This document shows, one piece after another, positions 7,257 through 15,275 of a DNA stretch of 16,704 nt. Origin of the DNA: Xanthobacteraceae bacterium (GTDB lineage Bacteria; Pseudomonadota; Alphaproteobacteria; Rhizobiales; Xanthobacteraceae); assembly GCA_030043175.1 (NCBI GenBank), contig JASHYD010000369.1:1-16704 (forward strand), in the 5' to 3' direction. The notes under the pieces are model-generated. The model saw only the letters and a list, made by a program, of their open reading frames with translations, searched no databases and was not told the origin of the DNA. The first letter of the stretch is position 1. Each line of letters starts with the position of its first letter. The position numbers were made by a program, and so were the translations under genes.

Positions 7257-7929
7257 ATGGGCCGGGAGGATCGGGTTTGGTTCGTTCTGGCGCATCGTCC
7301 GGATTCGGGCGAGCACTGGCGCAAGCGGTGATCGCCCGCGGCGAGCGGGCGGTCGTGACAGCGCGGCGGCGCGGCGCGCTGGCTGCATTGGCGGCAATTG
7401 ACGACGCTCGCATCTTGGCCGTGCCTCTGGATGTCGCGGATGCCGTGGCACGCAAGGCGGCGCTGGTTGCAGCGTTGGCTAGGTTTGGCCGCATCGACGT
7501 GTTGGCGAACATCGCCGGTCGTGGCTCGCGCGGGGCGGTGGAGGAGTTCGCCTCCGAGCAATAATGGAGCTGAACTTCTTCGCGGCGGCGGAACTGACCC
7601 GGGAGGTGCTGCCCCACATGCGCAAGCTGGGCGCGGGCCGCATCCTCAACCTCACCAGCATTGGCGGGTTGATCTCGATCGGCGGCTTGGGTGCATACTG
7701 CGCCTCGAAGTTCGCCCTCGAAGGCTGGAGCGAGGCGCTGGCCGATGAGGTCTCGGCGCTTGGAATAAGCGTCACATTGGTTGAGCCAGGCAACTTCCGC
7801 ACGGAGTTCGCCGGCGACGCCAATATGCGGCCGACCACGCCGCTCGAAGCCTATCGCGGGGTGATTGGGCCGGTCGAAGACTTCCTCTATGGCCAAAGCG
7901 GGCGTCTCGCTCCGATGGCGCGGGCGTGA
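7257..7929 (+). pseudogene. Short-chain dehydrogenase/reductase (SDR), broken by frameshifts
   Basis: ATG 7257 opens MGREDRVWFV. One base is lost near 7284-7290 where the SDR motif TGASSGFG should follow; GASSGFGRALAQAVIARGE then continues in another frame, with the later IDVLANIAG corresponding to the NAG motif. A second lesion at 7561-7566 removes about four codons and shifts the frame, producing TAATG. The next frame reads MELNFFAAAELTREVLPHM and keeps the active-site Ser (NLTSIGG) and YxxxK (YCASKFALEGW). The final part ends early at 7929 and lacks the usual C-terminal helices. Intact relatives are about 270-290 residues and use NAD(P)H to reduce or oxidise carbonyl/hydroxyl groups. At least two frame breaks make a working enzyme unlikely. 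The 8-residue spacing to the original start and the GAGGCAGG before it suggest 7257 was the ancestral start. Confidence 0.8.
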
Positions 7930-8117
7930 CCACATCCGCAGAGGCGGCCTCGTCAAGCCCGAGCGAGCCTTCGCCCCCTTCGCGGTAATTCCGTCTCACT
8001 CGGCCGCACGGGTCGTCGGCAGCATATTCGGAAAGAGCGCGTCACGATTGATGGAAACTGGGTACTACGCGATCGCCGTGAGCGGTATGAGGACGAGTAC
8101 AATGACCGGAGGATCCG

Positions 8118-9188
8118 ATGAGCGCGACGGTGGAACGAGCTGATGCTTTCTGTGCCCGCTTCGGCCTGCGGGTGCCTATCCTGCTCGCCCCTATGGCTGG
8201 CGCGAGTGCGCCCTCCCTTTCGATCGCCGTGGCCAATGCCGGCGGGCTCGGATCGTGCGGGGTGCTGCTGATGCAACCGGACGAAATCATCGCCTGGGCA
8301 AATGAGGTGCGTTCGAACAGCAACAGCGCATTCCAGCTCAATAATTGGATCCCCGACCGTCCACCGCAGCGCGATCGAGCACACGAGGCACGCGTGCGTG
8401 ATTTTCTGGCCAACTGGGGACCATCGGTGCCGCCAGAAGCCGGCGACGCGACACCGCCGGATTTCCCGGCCCAATGCGAGGCGATGCTCGCAGCGGGGCC
8501 ACCGATAATCTCGTCTGTCATGGGTCTTTACCCGCCCGAGTTCGTCGCTCGGCTGAAGGCAAGGAGCATTGTCTGGTTTGCTAATATCTCGACAGTATCG
8601 GAGGCGCGAGCTGCTGAAAGCGCCGGCGCGGATGTGATTGTGGCTCAGGGCTCTGAAGCCGGCGGGCATCGGGGTTGTTTCGATGCCGTCGCGGCTGAGC
8701 GTCAACAGGTTGGCTTGTTCGCCTTGCTACCGGCCGTCGTAGATGCGGTGCGTGTGCCGGTCGTCGCGACAGGCGGCATTGCAGATGCACGTGGCGTCGC
8801 GGCGGCGTTGATCCTTGGCGCTAGTGCAGCGCAAATCGGCACTGGCTTTCTGCGCTGTCCCGAGGCCACGATTCCCCCAGCCTGGGCGGCGGCACTCGCC
8901 GCAACGGCCCCGGAGGACACGATGGTGAGCCGCGTCTTCAGCGGCCGCGCCGGCCGCAGCATTGCCACGGATTATGTCCGAGCCGCGAGCGCAGCCGACG
9001 CACCCTCGCCGGCACCATATCCGGTGCAGAGGGGACTGACAGCGGCGATGCGCTCGGCGGGCCAAAGGCAAGGTGACGTGCACCGTATGCAGGCTTGGGC
9101 CGGCCAATCGGCGGCTCTCGGGAAGGCGGAGCCAGCAGCCGATCTCCTGCAACGAATCTGGAACGGGGCGCAAGCTCTTCTGGCGTAA
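8118..9188 (+). CDS. Nitronate monooxygenase (2-nitropropane dioxygenase family)
   Basis: This 356-residue FMN-dependent TIM-barrel enzyme would oxidise alkyl nitronates (such as propionate 3-nitronate or nitroalkane anions) to carbonyl compounds and nitrite in the cytoplasm. The motifs run in family order: APMAG (24-28), GGLGSCG (42-48), AQGSEAGGHRG (176-186) with catalytic-type H184, ATGGIADARG (217-226) and AAQIGTGFL (237-245), the last two binding phosphate. The length suits the family. The start has GGAGG (8108-8112) 5 nt before ATG 8118. It is complete, while its upstream neighbour (an SDR pseudogene) is broken. No operon partner remains, since an IS remnant lies downstream. A related acyl-carrier-protein enoyl-reductase function (FabK-like) is a less likely alternative. 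No signal peptide is seen. Confidence 0.88.
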   Translation: MSATVERADAFCARFGLRVPILLAPMAGASAPSLSIAVANAGGLGSCGVLLMQPDEIIAWANEVRSNSNSAFQLNNWIPDRPPQRDRAHEARVRDFLANWGPSVPPEAGDATPPDFPAQCEAMLAAGPPIISSVMGLYPPEFVARLKARSIVWFANISTVSEARAAESAGADVIVAQGSEAGGHRGCFDAVAAERQQVGLFALLPAVVDAVRVPVVATGGIADARGVAAALILGASAAQIGTGFLRCPEATIPPAWAAALAATAPEDTMVSRVFSGRAGRSIATDYVRAASAADAPSPAPYPVQRGLTAAMRSAGQRQGDVHRMQAWAGQSAALGKAEPAADLLQRIWNGAQALLA

Positions 9189-9350
9189 AAATACTCAGGT
9201 ATTGCCCGCTATTTGCTAGGGCCTGTCCTACTGAATCGAAACGGCAACGGATCGGAATCGTATGGGGGAATATCTTTTTCGATGCCGGTGCGAATGCGAT
9301 TTCGGGCTCACGAATCATCGATTGTCTGGCTCCTGGCAGGTCGGTTTGAG

Positions 9351-9600
9351 GAGGGCCGACCGACGAAGCGCTTTGGCTTACGCGACGACCAATGGGGAAT
9401 CGGTCTGCCGGGTCGCGAAGGCCATGTCGAAGGGCGGCGCCGGATAACCGGCTGTTCGTTGAAGCTGTTCTGTACCGGTTGAGAACCGGTATTCCGTGGC
9501 GCGATCTGCCGGCGCGCTTCGGCTATTGGAAGAGCGTGCATCAGCGCTTCAGTCGCGGGCGAAGAGCGGGGCTTTGAGCTGATTTTCCAGTGTTGGCGGC
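9351..9600 (+). mobile_element. IS5-family (IS427-type) transposase remnant
   Basis: Conserved pieces appear in order but in different frames. RFGLRDDQW (from about 9369) is followed after a deletion by PGREGHV, then a shift by one base to [38 protein letters not shown] (to about 9556), and in yet another frame the trace of W-A-K-S-G and FQCLAA (to about 9600). This is the N-terminal domain (DUF4096-like) of IS5/IS427-group transposases. The catalytic DDE part is absent. Intact elements are about 800-900 bp; about 250 bp are left. Terminal inverted repeats are not evident; GGGCCTGTCC at 9220 could be a left end but has no partner. Confidence 0.75.
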
Positions 9601-10467
9601 GCCGTCGCATCTGTTGCGGCGCAGTGCACTGGATGCGAAATGCAACTTGAGAAAGGAGAGGCCGAACCGCAAGTGCCACAGCGATACTTCCGCCAACTGG
9701 AAAGCAACGGCCCGATGTCCATAGCGAAGGGGGACCTATCCCGTGTCGGGTGTGCGGCGGACACCTTCACCTTCCCGGTTATATTCGAAGACTCATGGGG
9801 AACTGAGCGTGATTGCAAAAGACAGTAATGGCCCGCCGCTGCGATCCGCTCCAACGCGGTTCACGCCACAGTCGTGAAAATACTTTCAACTCATATCCCG
9901 TTTGGGAGTGGACTGGGCACGAACACGAGAGAAAGCCATTCTCAGCGAAGGATAATTGGAGTGTTACTTCGATTGAGGGGAGCCTTAACGTGCGCTTTAT
10001 CTTGTCTCTACTAGTAACCGGCCTCTTGGCCATAGCGGTGCCGCCGTGTCGCAGATAGCCCCGCGGGTCGGCCTCTACGCACTCCTGGGGACGCTCGCGG
10101 GTGCGGTCGCATCCGGGATGCTGTTGTGGGTCCTGATGCTGCTGTGATGCGGGGCCGAGGGCCTACCACAGTCCTGTCCAGCGACCATTCGATGGGGTGT
10201 CGAGGACGGCGGTGCTCATCATCTGGCTATCAATCTCGCTGGGCGCTGCTTTCGGCTTTTGCTAGAGAAGTGGATCGTTGTCACTCGATGCACGTTAGCC
10301 CGCAAATCTTTGGTTCCGAATCGCGAGAGCGTTGTACGGCTGTGGCAGGCTAAATACCACTCCGAATGTGAATACCTTTACATACGCCGCGCGTGTGTAC
10401 CAACATGATGCAGGCGTTCGATCAATCCATGACTGAGCTTTCTCATCCCAATTCCGGAGCCAACATT
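9601..10467. other. Long stretch of decayed sequence before the AhpD-like gene
   Basis: About 870 bp without an intact recognisable gene. It follows the IS427-type remnant and includes one possible broken small membrane-protein gene (9990-10147, listed separately). From 10207 a short frame reads TAVLIIWLSISLGAAFGFC before a stop, another hydrophobic scrap. The leader of the AhpD-like gene (from 10393) is partly repeated at 7023-7053 on the other strand. I see no tRNA, array or terminator here. Confidence 0.4.
9990..10147 (+). pseudogene. Possible small membrane protein, frameshifted
   Basis: GTG 9990 follows GGGGAG (9977-9982, 7-nt spacing) and opens VRFILSLLVTGLLAIAVP, a clean hydrophobic helix, then stops at 10058. 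In the frame shifted by one base, from 10046, the text continues SQIAPRVGLYALLGTLAG and AVASGMLLWVLMLL to a stop at 10145-10147, a second membrane helix. Together these would make a two-helix protein of about 52 residues, or the tail of a permease. The family is not recognised. The frame break suggests decay, or a sequencing error. Confidence 0.3.
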
Positions 10468-11085
10468 ATGATTACGCTCGCAAACACCGCGCGACGGCAA
10501 GCTGAAAGGGAGGCTCGTTCGAAAGAGGCACCTATCCTGGAAGACCTTCCCGATCTTCCGGGCATCATCTGCGCCATGCAGTTGGCGCCGGGACTGAAGG
10601 AGCACCTTTGTGGTCTGGCGAATGTGCTGCTTACCGATCCCTTTCCTGGGGCGACGATCTCGCGCACCGAGAGGGAGCTGCTGGCGACCGCTGTCTCGGC
10701 CCAAAACGCCTGTTTCTTCTGCGCGGATTCGCACGGCGCCGTTGCCGCCGCTCTGATGCGGCGGGACGGGATCGCTGATTCGGCGGTCATCGCTGACAGC
10801 GTCGCAGGCGGGAGTGTGGCCGCGCTGTCGTCGAAAATGGCGGCCCTTCGCGAGATCGCCGTGACGGTTGCGGTCGACGCACGCCGGCTGTGCGCCCAAC
10901 AGGCGACACAAGCCCTCGCCGTAGGTGCATCTTCCGGCGACGTGAAGCTCGCGATCCTCATCGCATCCGCGTTCAGCATGTATAACCGGATGGTTGACGG
11001 GTTGAAGGCCAATACCTTCGCCGATCCGAAGATCTACGAAGGTCATGCGCTTCAGCTTGCCGAGATGGGCTACCGGATGAGCTGA
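10468..11085 (+). CDS. AhpD-like / carboxymuconolactone decarboxylase family peroxidase-related protein
   Basis: The product has 205 residues from ATG 10468, which has GGAG (10456-10459) 8 nt upstream. A longer reading from 10393 or 10405 is open but lacks a ribosome site. The AhpD core is clear: E70 (TEREL), then C82-F-F-C85 and H89 in ACFFCADSHG. This is the E/CxxC/H proton-relay and thiol centre of the AhpD/CMD fold, and the length fits 'uncharacterised peroxidase-related enzyme' members. Such proteins reduce peroxides or act as thiol-disulfide partners in the cytoplasm. The exact substrate is unknown. A helix with MYNRMVDGLKANTFADPKIYEG closes the protein. Convergent with the aminotransferase 281 bp downstream. 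A decayed inverted copy of its last 80 bp and of its leader occurs at 7023-7155. Confidence 0.85.
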   Translation: MITLANTARRQAEREARSKEAPILEDLPDLPGIICAMQLAPGLKEHLCGLANVLLTDPFPGATISRTERELLATAVSAQNACFFCADSHGAVAAALMRRDGIADSAVIADSVAGGSVAALSSKMAALREIAVTVAVDARRLCAQQATQALAVGASSGDVKLAILIASAFSMYNRMVDGLKANTFADPKIYEGHALQLAEMGYRMS

Positions 11086-11366
11086 TCTTGGTCGCCGCGG
11101 CAGGTGATGCGTTCGGTGGGGGCTATTGGGACGTAAGCGGTGTGACGATTTGTGACGATCCGGGAACGGGAATACGAGCGGCGGCGCATCGCCAGGCCTG
11201 TTATTGCGGCGGTTGCAGTTAAGCCGTCACACGAACCGGCGATTCCAGATACGTAAAGAGCAGCCCGACCATTCCCTGCGCCTTCGAATCGCACGAGATC
11301 ATCTGGCAGGAACCTCGTCGCTATCGCACGACGATGACGCCCAGGAGGACTTCGCCCAGACATGGC
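11086..11366. other. Convergent intergenic region without a recognised gene
   Basis: This 281-bp gap separates two convergent genes. It holds a 10-bp tandem repeat (11141-11160) and an inverted match, CGTCACA, at 11225-11231. No clear bidirectional terminator was found. A minus-strand frame ending in LLFTYLESPVRVTA (about 11219-11260) looks protein-like, but I could not assign it. Confidence 0.35.
11141..11160 (+). repeat. Tandem 10-bp direct repeat
   Basis: TGTGACGATT is followed directly by TGTGACGATC, with one mismatch at the end. CGTCACA, the inverse of TGTGACG, occurs 65 bp further on (11225-11231). This could be a protein-binding array or chance. Confidence 0.4.
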
Positions 11367-12548
11367 CTAAGGGATCCCGGCTAGTTCCTTCTTCTTGTCG
11401 CTGGCGCGGGCGAACACATCGAGCGCCGCATTCACCGCAGCCCCGTCCTCGAACGCGTAGCCCTCCTGTCGGATCACCGTTTCGAACGCTCGGAGGGCGT
11501 CAACCATGTCAGTCTCGGAAAAGGCGCCCATCGTTCCCCAACGCCACATCTTGCCGGCCATCTTGCCCTGTCCGCCGGAGATCACCACGCCGTGCTCGTC
11601 GAGCAATTTCGCCAAGATTGCCCCGTTATTGAGGCCGCGCGGCGTCAAGATGCCCGTGACGGTGACCGAATGCACGCCGTCGCGTGAGAAAACCTCCATC
11701 CCGAGCGCCTTTACGGCTCGTTGGAGCGCGACAGTGTAGCGCGCGTGACGGGCCCAGACGTTGCGGCCACCTTCTCTTTCGTACAGATCGATTGCGACGT
11801 CGAGTGCAAAGGTGACCGAGACCGGAGGCGTCCATGGCGGCTCGCCCTTTTCGAAGAACTCTTTATGCTTCTGTAGATCAAAGTAGAAGCGCGGCGCCTT
11901 GTTCGCTTTGATCTTCTCCCATGCGCGCGCACTCACCGCGACCATGGCGAGTCCCGGCGGGCACGCAAGCGCCTTTTGCGACGCAGCGCAAACGATATCG
12001 AGCCTCCATTCGTCCATCTTGAATTCGCTTGCACCCAAGCCGCTCACTGAGTCGACAACGATGTACGCGGGGTGATCTCCGATCGCACGTGACATCGTTC
12101 CCAAGTCGATTTGCACGCCGGTGGACGTCTCGTTGTGCGTCAACAGGATGCCCGTGATCTTCTTCTCGTGATCGGCCCGCAGCCTCGCAGCCAGGGCTTC
12201 GGCGTCGACCCCGGCGCCCAAGGGCGTCTCGAGCGTCTCGACGGTGCAACCCCACATCTTAGCGATCGCGGCGATTCGCTCGCCGAAGACGCCGGTCGGG
12301 CAGGCGAGAAGCGTGTCGCCAGGACCGAACATGTTCGTTACCGCCGCTTCGAGGCTGCCCGTTCCCGACGCCCCTATCAACAGCACATCGCCGTTCGTCG
12401 CAAAGATCGGCTTCATGCGATCCGCGATACGATGGAGCAGGCGGGCGTATTCGGGGCCGCGATGATTGATCAACGGCTTCGCCATCGCGGCCAGCACGGG
12501 CTCGGAAACTGCAACGGGTCCGGGGATGAACAACAGGCTCTTTGGCAT
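11367..12548 (-). CDS. Class V PLP aminotransferase (alanine/serine-glyoxylate aminotransferase type)
   Basis: This 393-residue fold-type I PLP enzyme would move an amino group from an amino acid (alanine, serine or a ureido/phosphono amine) to a keto acid such as glyoxylate or pyruvate. The N-terminal FIPGPVAVSEPVL is the family signature for this subgroup. SGTGS (61-65) contacts the PLP phosphate, HNETSTG (138-144) precedes D166 (VVDSVSG, PLP-ring Asp), and K192 (CAASQKAL) is the Schiff-base Lys. The start at 12548 is chosen because MPKSLLFIPGP begins the conserved domain; the upstream reading to 12641 adds 31 residues that look non-coding. Its Shine-Dalgarno (GGGAA) is weak and distant. 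A 9-bp inverted repeat lies 22 bp upstream. PucG-like ureidoglycine or 2-aminoethylphosphonate activity cannot be separated from AGAT by eye. Confidence 0.85.
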   Translation of the reverse strand: MPKSLLFIPGPVAVSEPVLAAMAKPLINHRGPEYARLLHRIADRMKPIFATNGDVLLIGASGTGSLEAAVTNMFGPGDTLLACPTGVFGERIAAIAKMWGCTVETLETPLGAGVDAEALAARLRADHEKKITGILLTHNETSTGVQIDLGTMSRAIGDHPAYIVVDSVSGLGASEFKMDEWRLDIVCAASQKALACPPGLAMVAVSARAWEKIKANKAPRFYFDLQKHKEFFEKGEPPWTPPVSVTFALDVAIDLYEREGGRNVWARHARYTVALQRAVKALGMEVFSRDGVHSVTVTGILTPRGLNNGAILAKLLDEHGVVISGGQGKMAGKMWRWGTMGAFSETDMVDALRAFETVIRQEGYAFEDGAAVNAALDVFARASDKKKELAGIP

Positions 12549-12569
12549 AAGTACAAATTCCCGTAAATG

Positions 12570-12615
12570 CACAGATGACGTGCCGGATCTCGCATGCAGC
12601 CTTAGTTCATCTGTG
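12570..12615. promoter_or_regulatory. Inverted repeat upstream of the aminotransferase, possible operator
   Basis: CACAGATGA (12570-12578) and its exact inverse TCATCTGTG (12607-12615) lie 28 bp apart, beginning 22 bp before the aminotransferase ATG (12548). Centres are about 37 bp apart, so the two half-sites are about three and a half helical turns apart. The right arm is also part of a tighter palindrome, TTCA-TCTG-TGAA. This fits a dimer-binding regulator, but none is identified. Confidence 0.45.
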
Positions 12616-13299
12616 AATTGATTGCTATTATTATCACGCACTCATGCAAAGGCTCGCCATCACCGCGATGTGATCAACGTCCGACGTCGATGCACACCGA
12701 CAAATGGTTCAGGTCGGCGATCGAATGGACCCCTGCGGTGCGGCCGTGCGATCTTTGCGTCCGAATCTGGCTTGCAGGAGATATTGGGGCGCAACGGCCT
12801 CAGCGCGAGCACGCACTTGATTGCCCCCAAAGCGCGGTCTCCTGTCGGAGGCGGCCAACGGTCGTTTCTCCTCGTGGCCTGTCCGGGTGGGCGCCCAAGC
12901 GGCCTCGAATGGGCTGACCGCGCCGAGGGCGACCATTGCCGGCGTCCACTCAGTTGGTCCGCATCTCGAACCTGGAGCCCCGAGATCCTGCCACCCTCTA
13001 CAAACTTGGGCTTGTCCGAATCCGCGAATGCACCCAACGCCGCTGTCACCAGTCCCACCCGGGATGGCTGCTATGGCCAATTCCTGGATGTGGCATCCAC
13101 CATATCCCAGTCGCAGCATCTCAGCCCGCTTGGCAAACAGTACCTAGCTCGCGGCGGCTGCCTCCGTCATGTAGTGATAGACTGGCGGGTATATCAACAG
13201 TCGGCCTTTCACGGGCGATAGAAGACCTTCGGCATCAGCTTCAGCACGCCGCGAAGTGCGCTGAAAGCCTTTGAAGCGATCAAGGTGGAGCGAGTTGCG
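12616..13299. other. Intergenic stretch without a recognised gene
   Basis: About 680 bp separate the divergent aminotransferase and amidohydrolase. Open frames of 100-200 codons cross it on both strands (for example 12622-13221 plus, 12709-13119 minus), but none shows a known motif, a convincing ribosome site or a sensible composition. They are probably chance frames in GC-rich DNA or eroded genes. The downstream end holds the amidohydrolase ribosome site. Confidence 0.4.
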
Positions 13300-13314
13300 A
13301 TGTTTGAAGCGATC
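13270..13314 (+). repeat. Short direct repeat around the amidohydrolase start
   Basis: TTTGAAGCGATC occurs at 13270-13281 and again at 13303-13314, a 12-base exact match 33 bp apart. The second copy is inside the coding sequence just after ATG 13300, and the ribosome site lies between them. It looks like a small local duplication. Confidence 0.55.
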
Positions 13315-14832
13315 CCGGCCGGAACCACCTTGCTGTTGAAAGGTGGGCAGGTGCTGACGCCGGACACGGATTGGAACGATCCACCGCGGGCCGACGTTGC
13401 GATCGCCGGCGACAAGATAGTCGGCATTTGTCCAGACTACAGGCCGGACGACGCCCGAAACATGGAGACGATCAACGCCCGCGATCACCTGGTGCTGCCG
13501 GGTTTTGTAAACGCGCACTACCATTCCCATGACGTCCTTGCTAAGGGGACCCTCGAAGAGGTCCCGCTCGAGATGTGGCGGCTTTATGCGCTGCCACCCC
13601 GATTCCCGCCGCGCTCTGTGGAAGAGATTTACGCACGGACACTGTTGGGTGCCCTCGAGTGCTTGCGATCGGGGATGACGACCATCCAAGACATGCTGAC
13701 GCTCTATCCATACGAGGATCGTCACATGGATGCGGTGATGAAGGCCTACGAGGAGATCGGCATCCGCGTGGTGTTCGCCCTGCAATATGCTGATCGCCGG
13801 GGCATCGAAACCATTCCATTCTGGAAGGATACCTTTCCGGCCGATCTTCATCCGTTGTTGTCGACCGCCGCCGAGCCGGAACGCCAGCTCGATCTGATCG
13901 GGCACTTCGAGACGACGCGCCTCAGATCCCCTCCACCGCGACGGGTATCCTGGGCACTTGGACCATCCGCGCCGGAGCGGTGCTCGCCGGCTCTCATGCA
14001 GCGGACCGTGGCCTTGGCACGTCGTTACGACCTGCCGATCTACACCCATATCTACGAATCGCGCGGCATGGCGCTGCAGGCGCGCTTATCCCTGCCGGAA
14101 TACAGCGGTCTTCTCATGCGCCGATTGGACGAGGAAGGCGTTCTCGATCGGCGGTTCAATTTTGCTCACAGCGTCTGGCTCTCGCGCGAGGAGATCGAGC
14201 TCTTGGCCGAGCACGATGCGGGCGTCGTGCTCAATCCTCAAGGCAACTTGAAAATGAAATGCGGCATCGCGCCGATCCGCGCGCTGCAAGATGCCGGCGT
14301 ACGGATTGGGCTCGGCTGCGATAATTGTAGCTGCTCCGATGCGCAAAATATGTTCATGGCAATGAAGCTCTTCGCGTTGCTGGCTGCGGTCATCGATCCA
14401 ATTCCGGGCCCGCCGCAAGCTGTCACAGCCCTGCGTGCCGCCACTGAAGGCGGCGCCGATGGTGCAAGACTGGGCGATGTGCTCGGACGCATTGCTCCGG
14501 GCTTCAAGGCTGACCTGACACTGATCGACTTGCAGGACCCGACATTCTCGCCGATGAACAGTGCGGCGCGCCAGCTCGTTCACATTGAAGCTGGGCGCGG
14601 CGTGCGCCATGTCATTGTCGAAGGCAAGGTCGTGGTGCGGGATGGGCGCCTGACTACGGTCAGCGAATCGACGATCTATGATGCGGTCAAGGCGGTGATG
14701 CCGAAGTTCAGACGCGATTTCGCGACTATCTCGCAAGGCGTCGCCAAGCTGCAGCCCTGGCTCGATCGCGCCCATCGCCAGATCATGGCGGCCGAGCTTG
14801 ATATCGAGCGTCTTCCCTTTGGAAGCGGTTGA
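13300..14832 (+). CDS. Amidohydrolase family protein (deaminase/chlorohydrolase type)
   Basis: This 510-residue metal-dependent hydrolase of the ATZ/TRZ and S-adenosylhomocysteine/guanine deaminase-like branch would hydrolyse C-N (or C-Cl) bonds of amine-bearing ring or chain substrates in the cytoplasm. Zinc ligands are visible in order: H73 and H75 in GFVNAHYHSHD, H250 and E253 in YTHIYES, H290 in NFAHSVWL and D341 in GLGCDNCSCSD. The C-terminal small beta domain (GRIAPGFKADLTLIDL) is intact. ATG 13300 is preferred: GGAG at 13287-13290 sits 9 nt upstream, while the earlier GTG 13285 overlaps that site. The substrate is unknown; triazine, guanine, hydantoin-like or methylthioadenosine-like compounds are all possible. 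It is divergent from the aminotransferase, and a Bug receptor gene follows on the same strand 443 bp later, so the pair may serve one uptake-and-cleavage pathway. Confidence 0.88.
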   Translation: MFEAIPAGTTLLLKGGQVLTPDTDWNDPPRADVAIAGDKIVGICPDYRPDDARNMETINARDHLVLPGFVNAHYHSHDVLAKGTLEEVPLEMWRLYALPPRFPPRSVEEIYARTLLGALECLRSGMTTIQDMLTLYPYEDRHMDAVMKAYEEIGIRVVFALQYADRRGIETIPFWKDTFPADLHPLLSTAAEPERQLDLIGHFETTRLRSPPPRRVSWALGPSAPERCSPALMQRTVALARRYDLPIYTHIYESRGMALQARLSLPEYSGLLMRRLDEEGVLDRRFNFAHSVWLSREEIELLAEHDAGVVLNPQGNLKMKCGIAPIRALQDAGVRIGLGCDNCSCSDAQNMFMAMKLFALLAAVIDPIPGPPQAVTALRAATEGGADGARLGDVLGRIAPGFKADLTLIDLQDPTFSPMNSAARQLVHIEAGRGVRHVIVEGKVVVRDGRLTTVSESTIYDAVKAVMPKFRRDFATISQGVAKLQPWLDRAHRQIMAAELDIERLPFGSG

Positions 14833-14903
14833 AACCGTATCCATTCCCTTTTCGTCGCTCCGCGCTTGCGGGTTCTCGGCCGGATGCAGGTTGCCGAGCT
14901 CCG

Positions 14904-15106
14904 CGCCGACGTCGCAACCACTGGCGGGGGGATGTCGGCGGCAGCGTCAATGATCGGCGCCACGTGCTCGGCAGCGTGAACCGGCCAATCGGGGTTGCAC
15001 ATCCCAACCCAATCGCCTTCCGTAAGATATCCTTCCGCCTTCGATGATCAGCCCACCGCCATGGCTGCAAATCCGCTTCGCGACGAATGCGCTCGGCCAA
15101 CGGCAC
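14904..15106 (-). pseudogene. Old Yellow Enzyme (NADH:flavin oxidoreductase) C-terminal remnant
   Basis: On the minus strand, VPLAERIRREADL (15106-15068) matches the segment of Old Yellow Enzymes before their beta-7 strand. MAVG then appears in another frame, followed by a stretch readable as AEGYLTEGDWVGM and then CNPDWPVHAAEHV (about 15000-14960), the family's 'NPxWPxxAA' signature. PRQWLRRR (about 14927-14904) is the trace of the C-terminal 'PxQYxWWLxR'. At least two frame changes and an in-frame stop lie between the pieces, and the barrel's N-terminal part is absent. Intact members have about 360-400 residues and use FMN to reduce activated alkenes or nitro groups. It is not functional. 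Confidence is moderate because the match is split over three frames. Confidence 0.55.
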
Positions 15107-15275
15107 AGGGCAACGGGAACGCGCGGCACCACGGAGGTCCTTTCGATTCTGCTAGACCTTCGAACCGCGAGCAGCATCACCATCTTCGATGTGGTAGATT
15201 TACCTTGGTGTTTAGCTCGTCCACTTCGTTGCGGGTGTGGCCGGCTCGGGGTGCGCAAGCTTGCGGAGCATCGTT

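Noticed and set aside
7234..7956. 240-residue minus-strand frame
   Set aside because: It is the antisense of the SDR pseudogene; the plus strand carries clear SDR motifs.
9189..9204. AATAC/GTATT hairpin right after the nitronate monooxygenase
   Set aside because: Only 5 weak base pairs and no T-run, so it is not a credible terminator.
9217..9240. GGGCCTGTCC as a left end of an insertion sequence
   Set aside because: No matching inverted copy or target duplication was found downstream.
9640..9828. 62-residue plus-strand frame after the IS427-type remnant
   Set aside because: It has a possible ribosome site but no recognisable family and sits within eroded DNA; not supported as a gene.
10378..11046. 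222-residue minus-strand frame
   Set aside because: It is antisense to the AhpD-like gene with its CxxC..H centre; its only similarity in the window mirrors the inverted duplicate.
12622..13221. 199-residue plus-strand frame and overlapping minus-strand frames
   Set aside because: Arg/Ser/Pro-rich composition, no motif, no convincing ribosome site; chance open frames in GC-rich DNA are the simpler reading.
13144..14049. 301-residue minus-strand frame
   Set aside because: It is antisense to the amidohydrolase, which has all its metal-binding residues; no motif is seen in the antisense reading.
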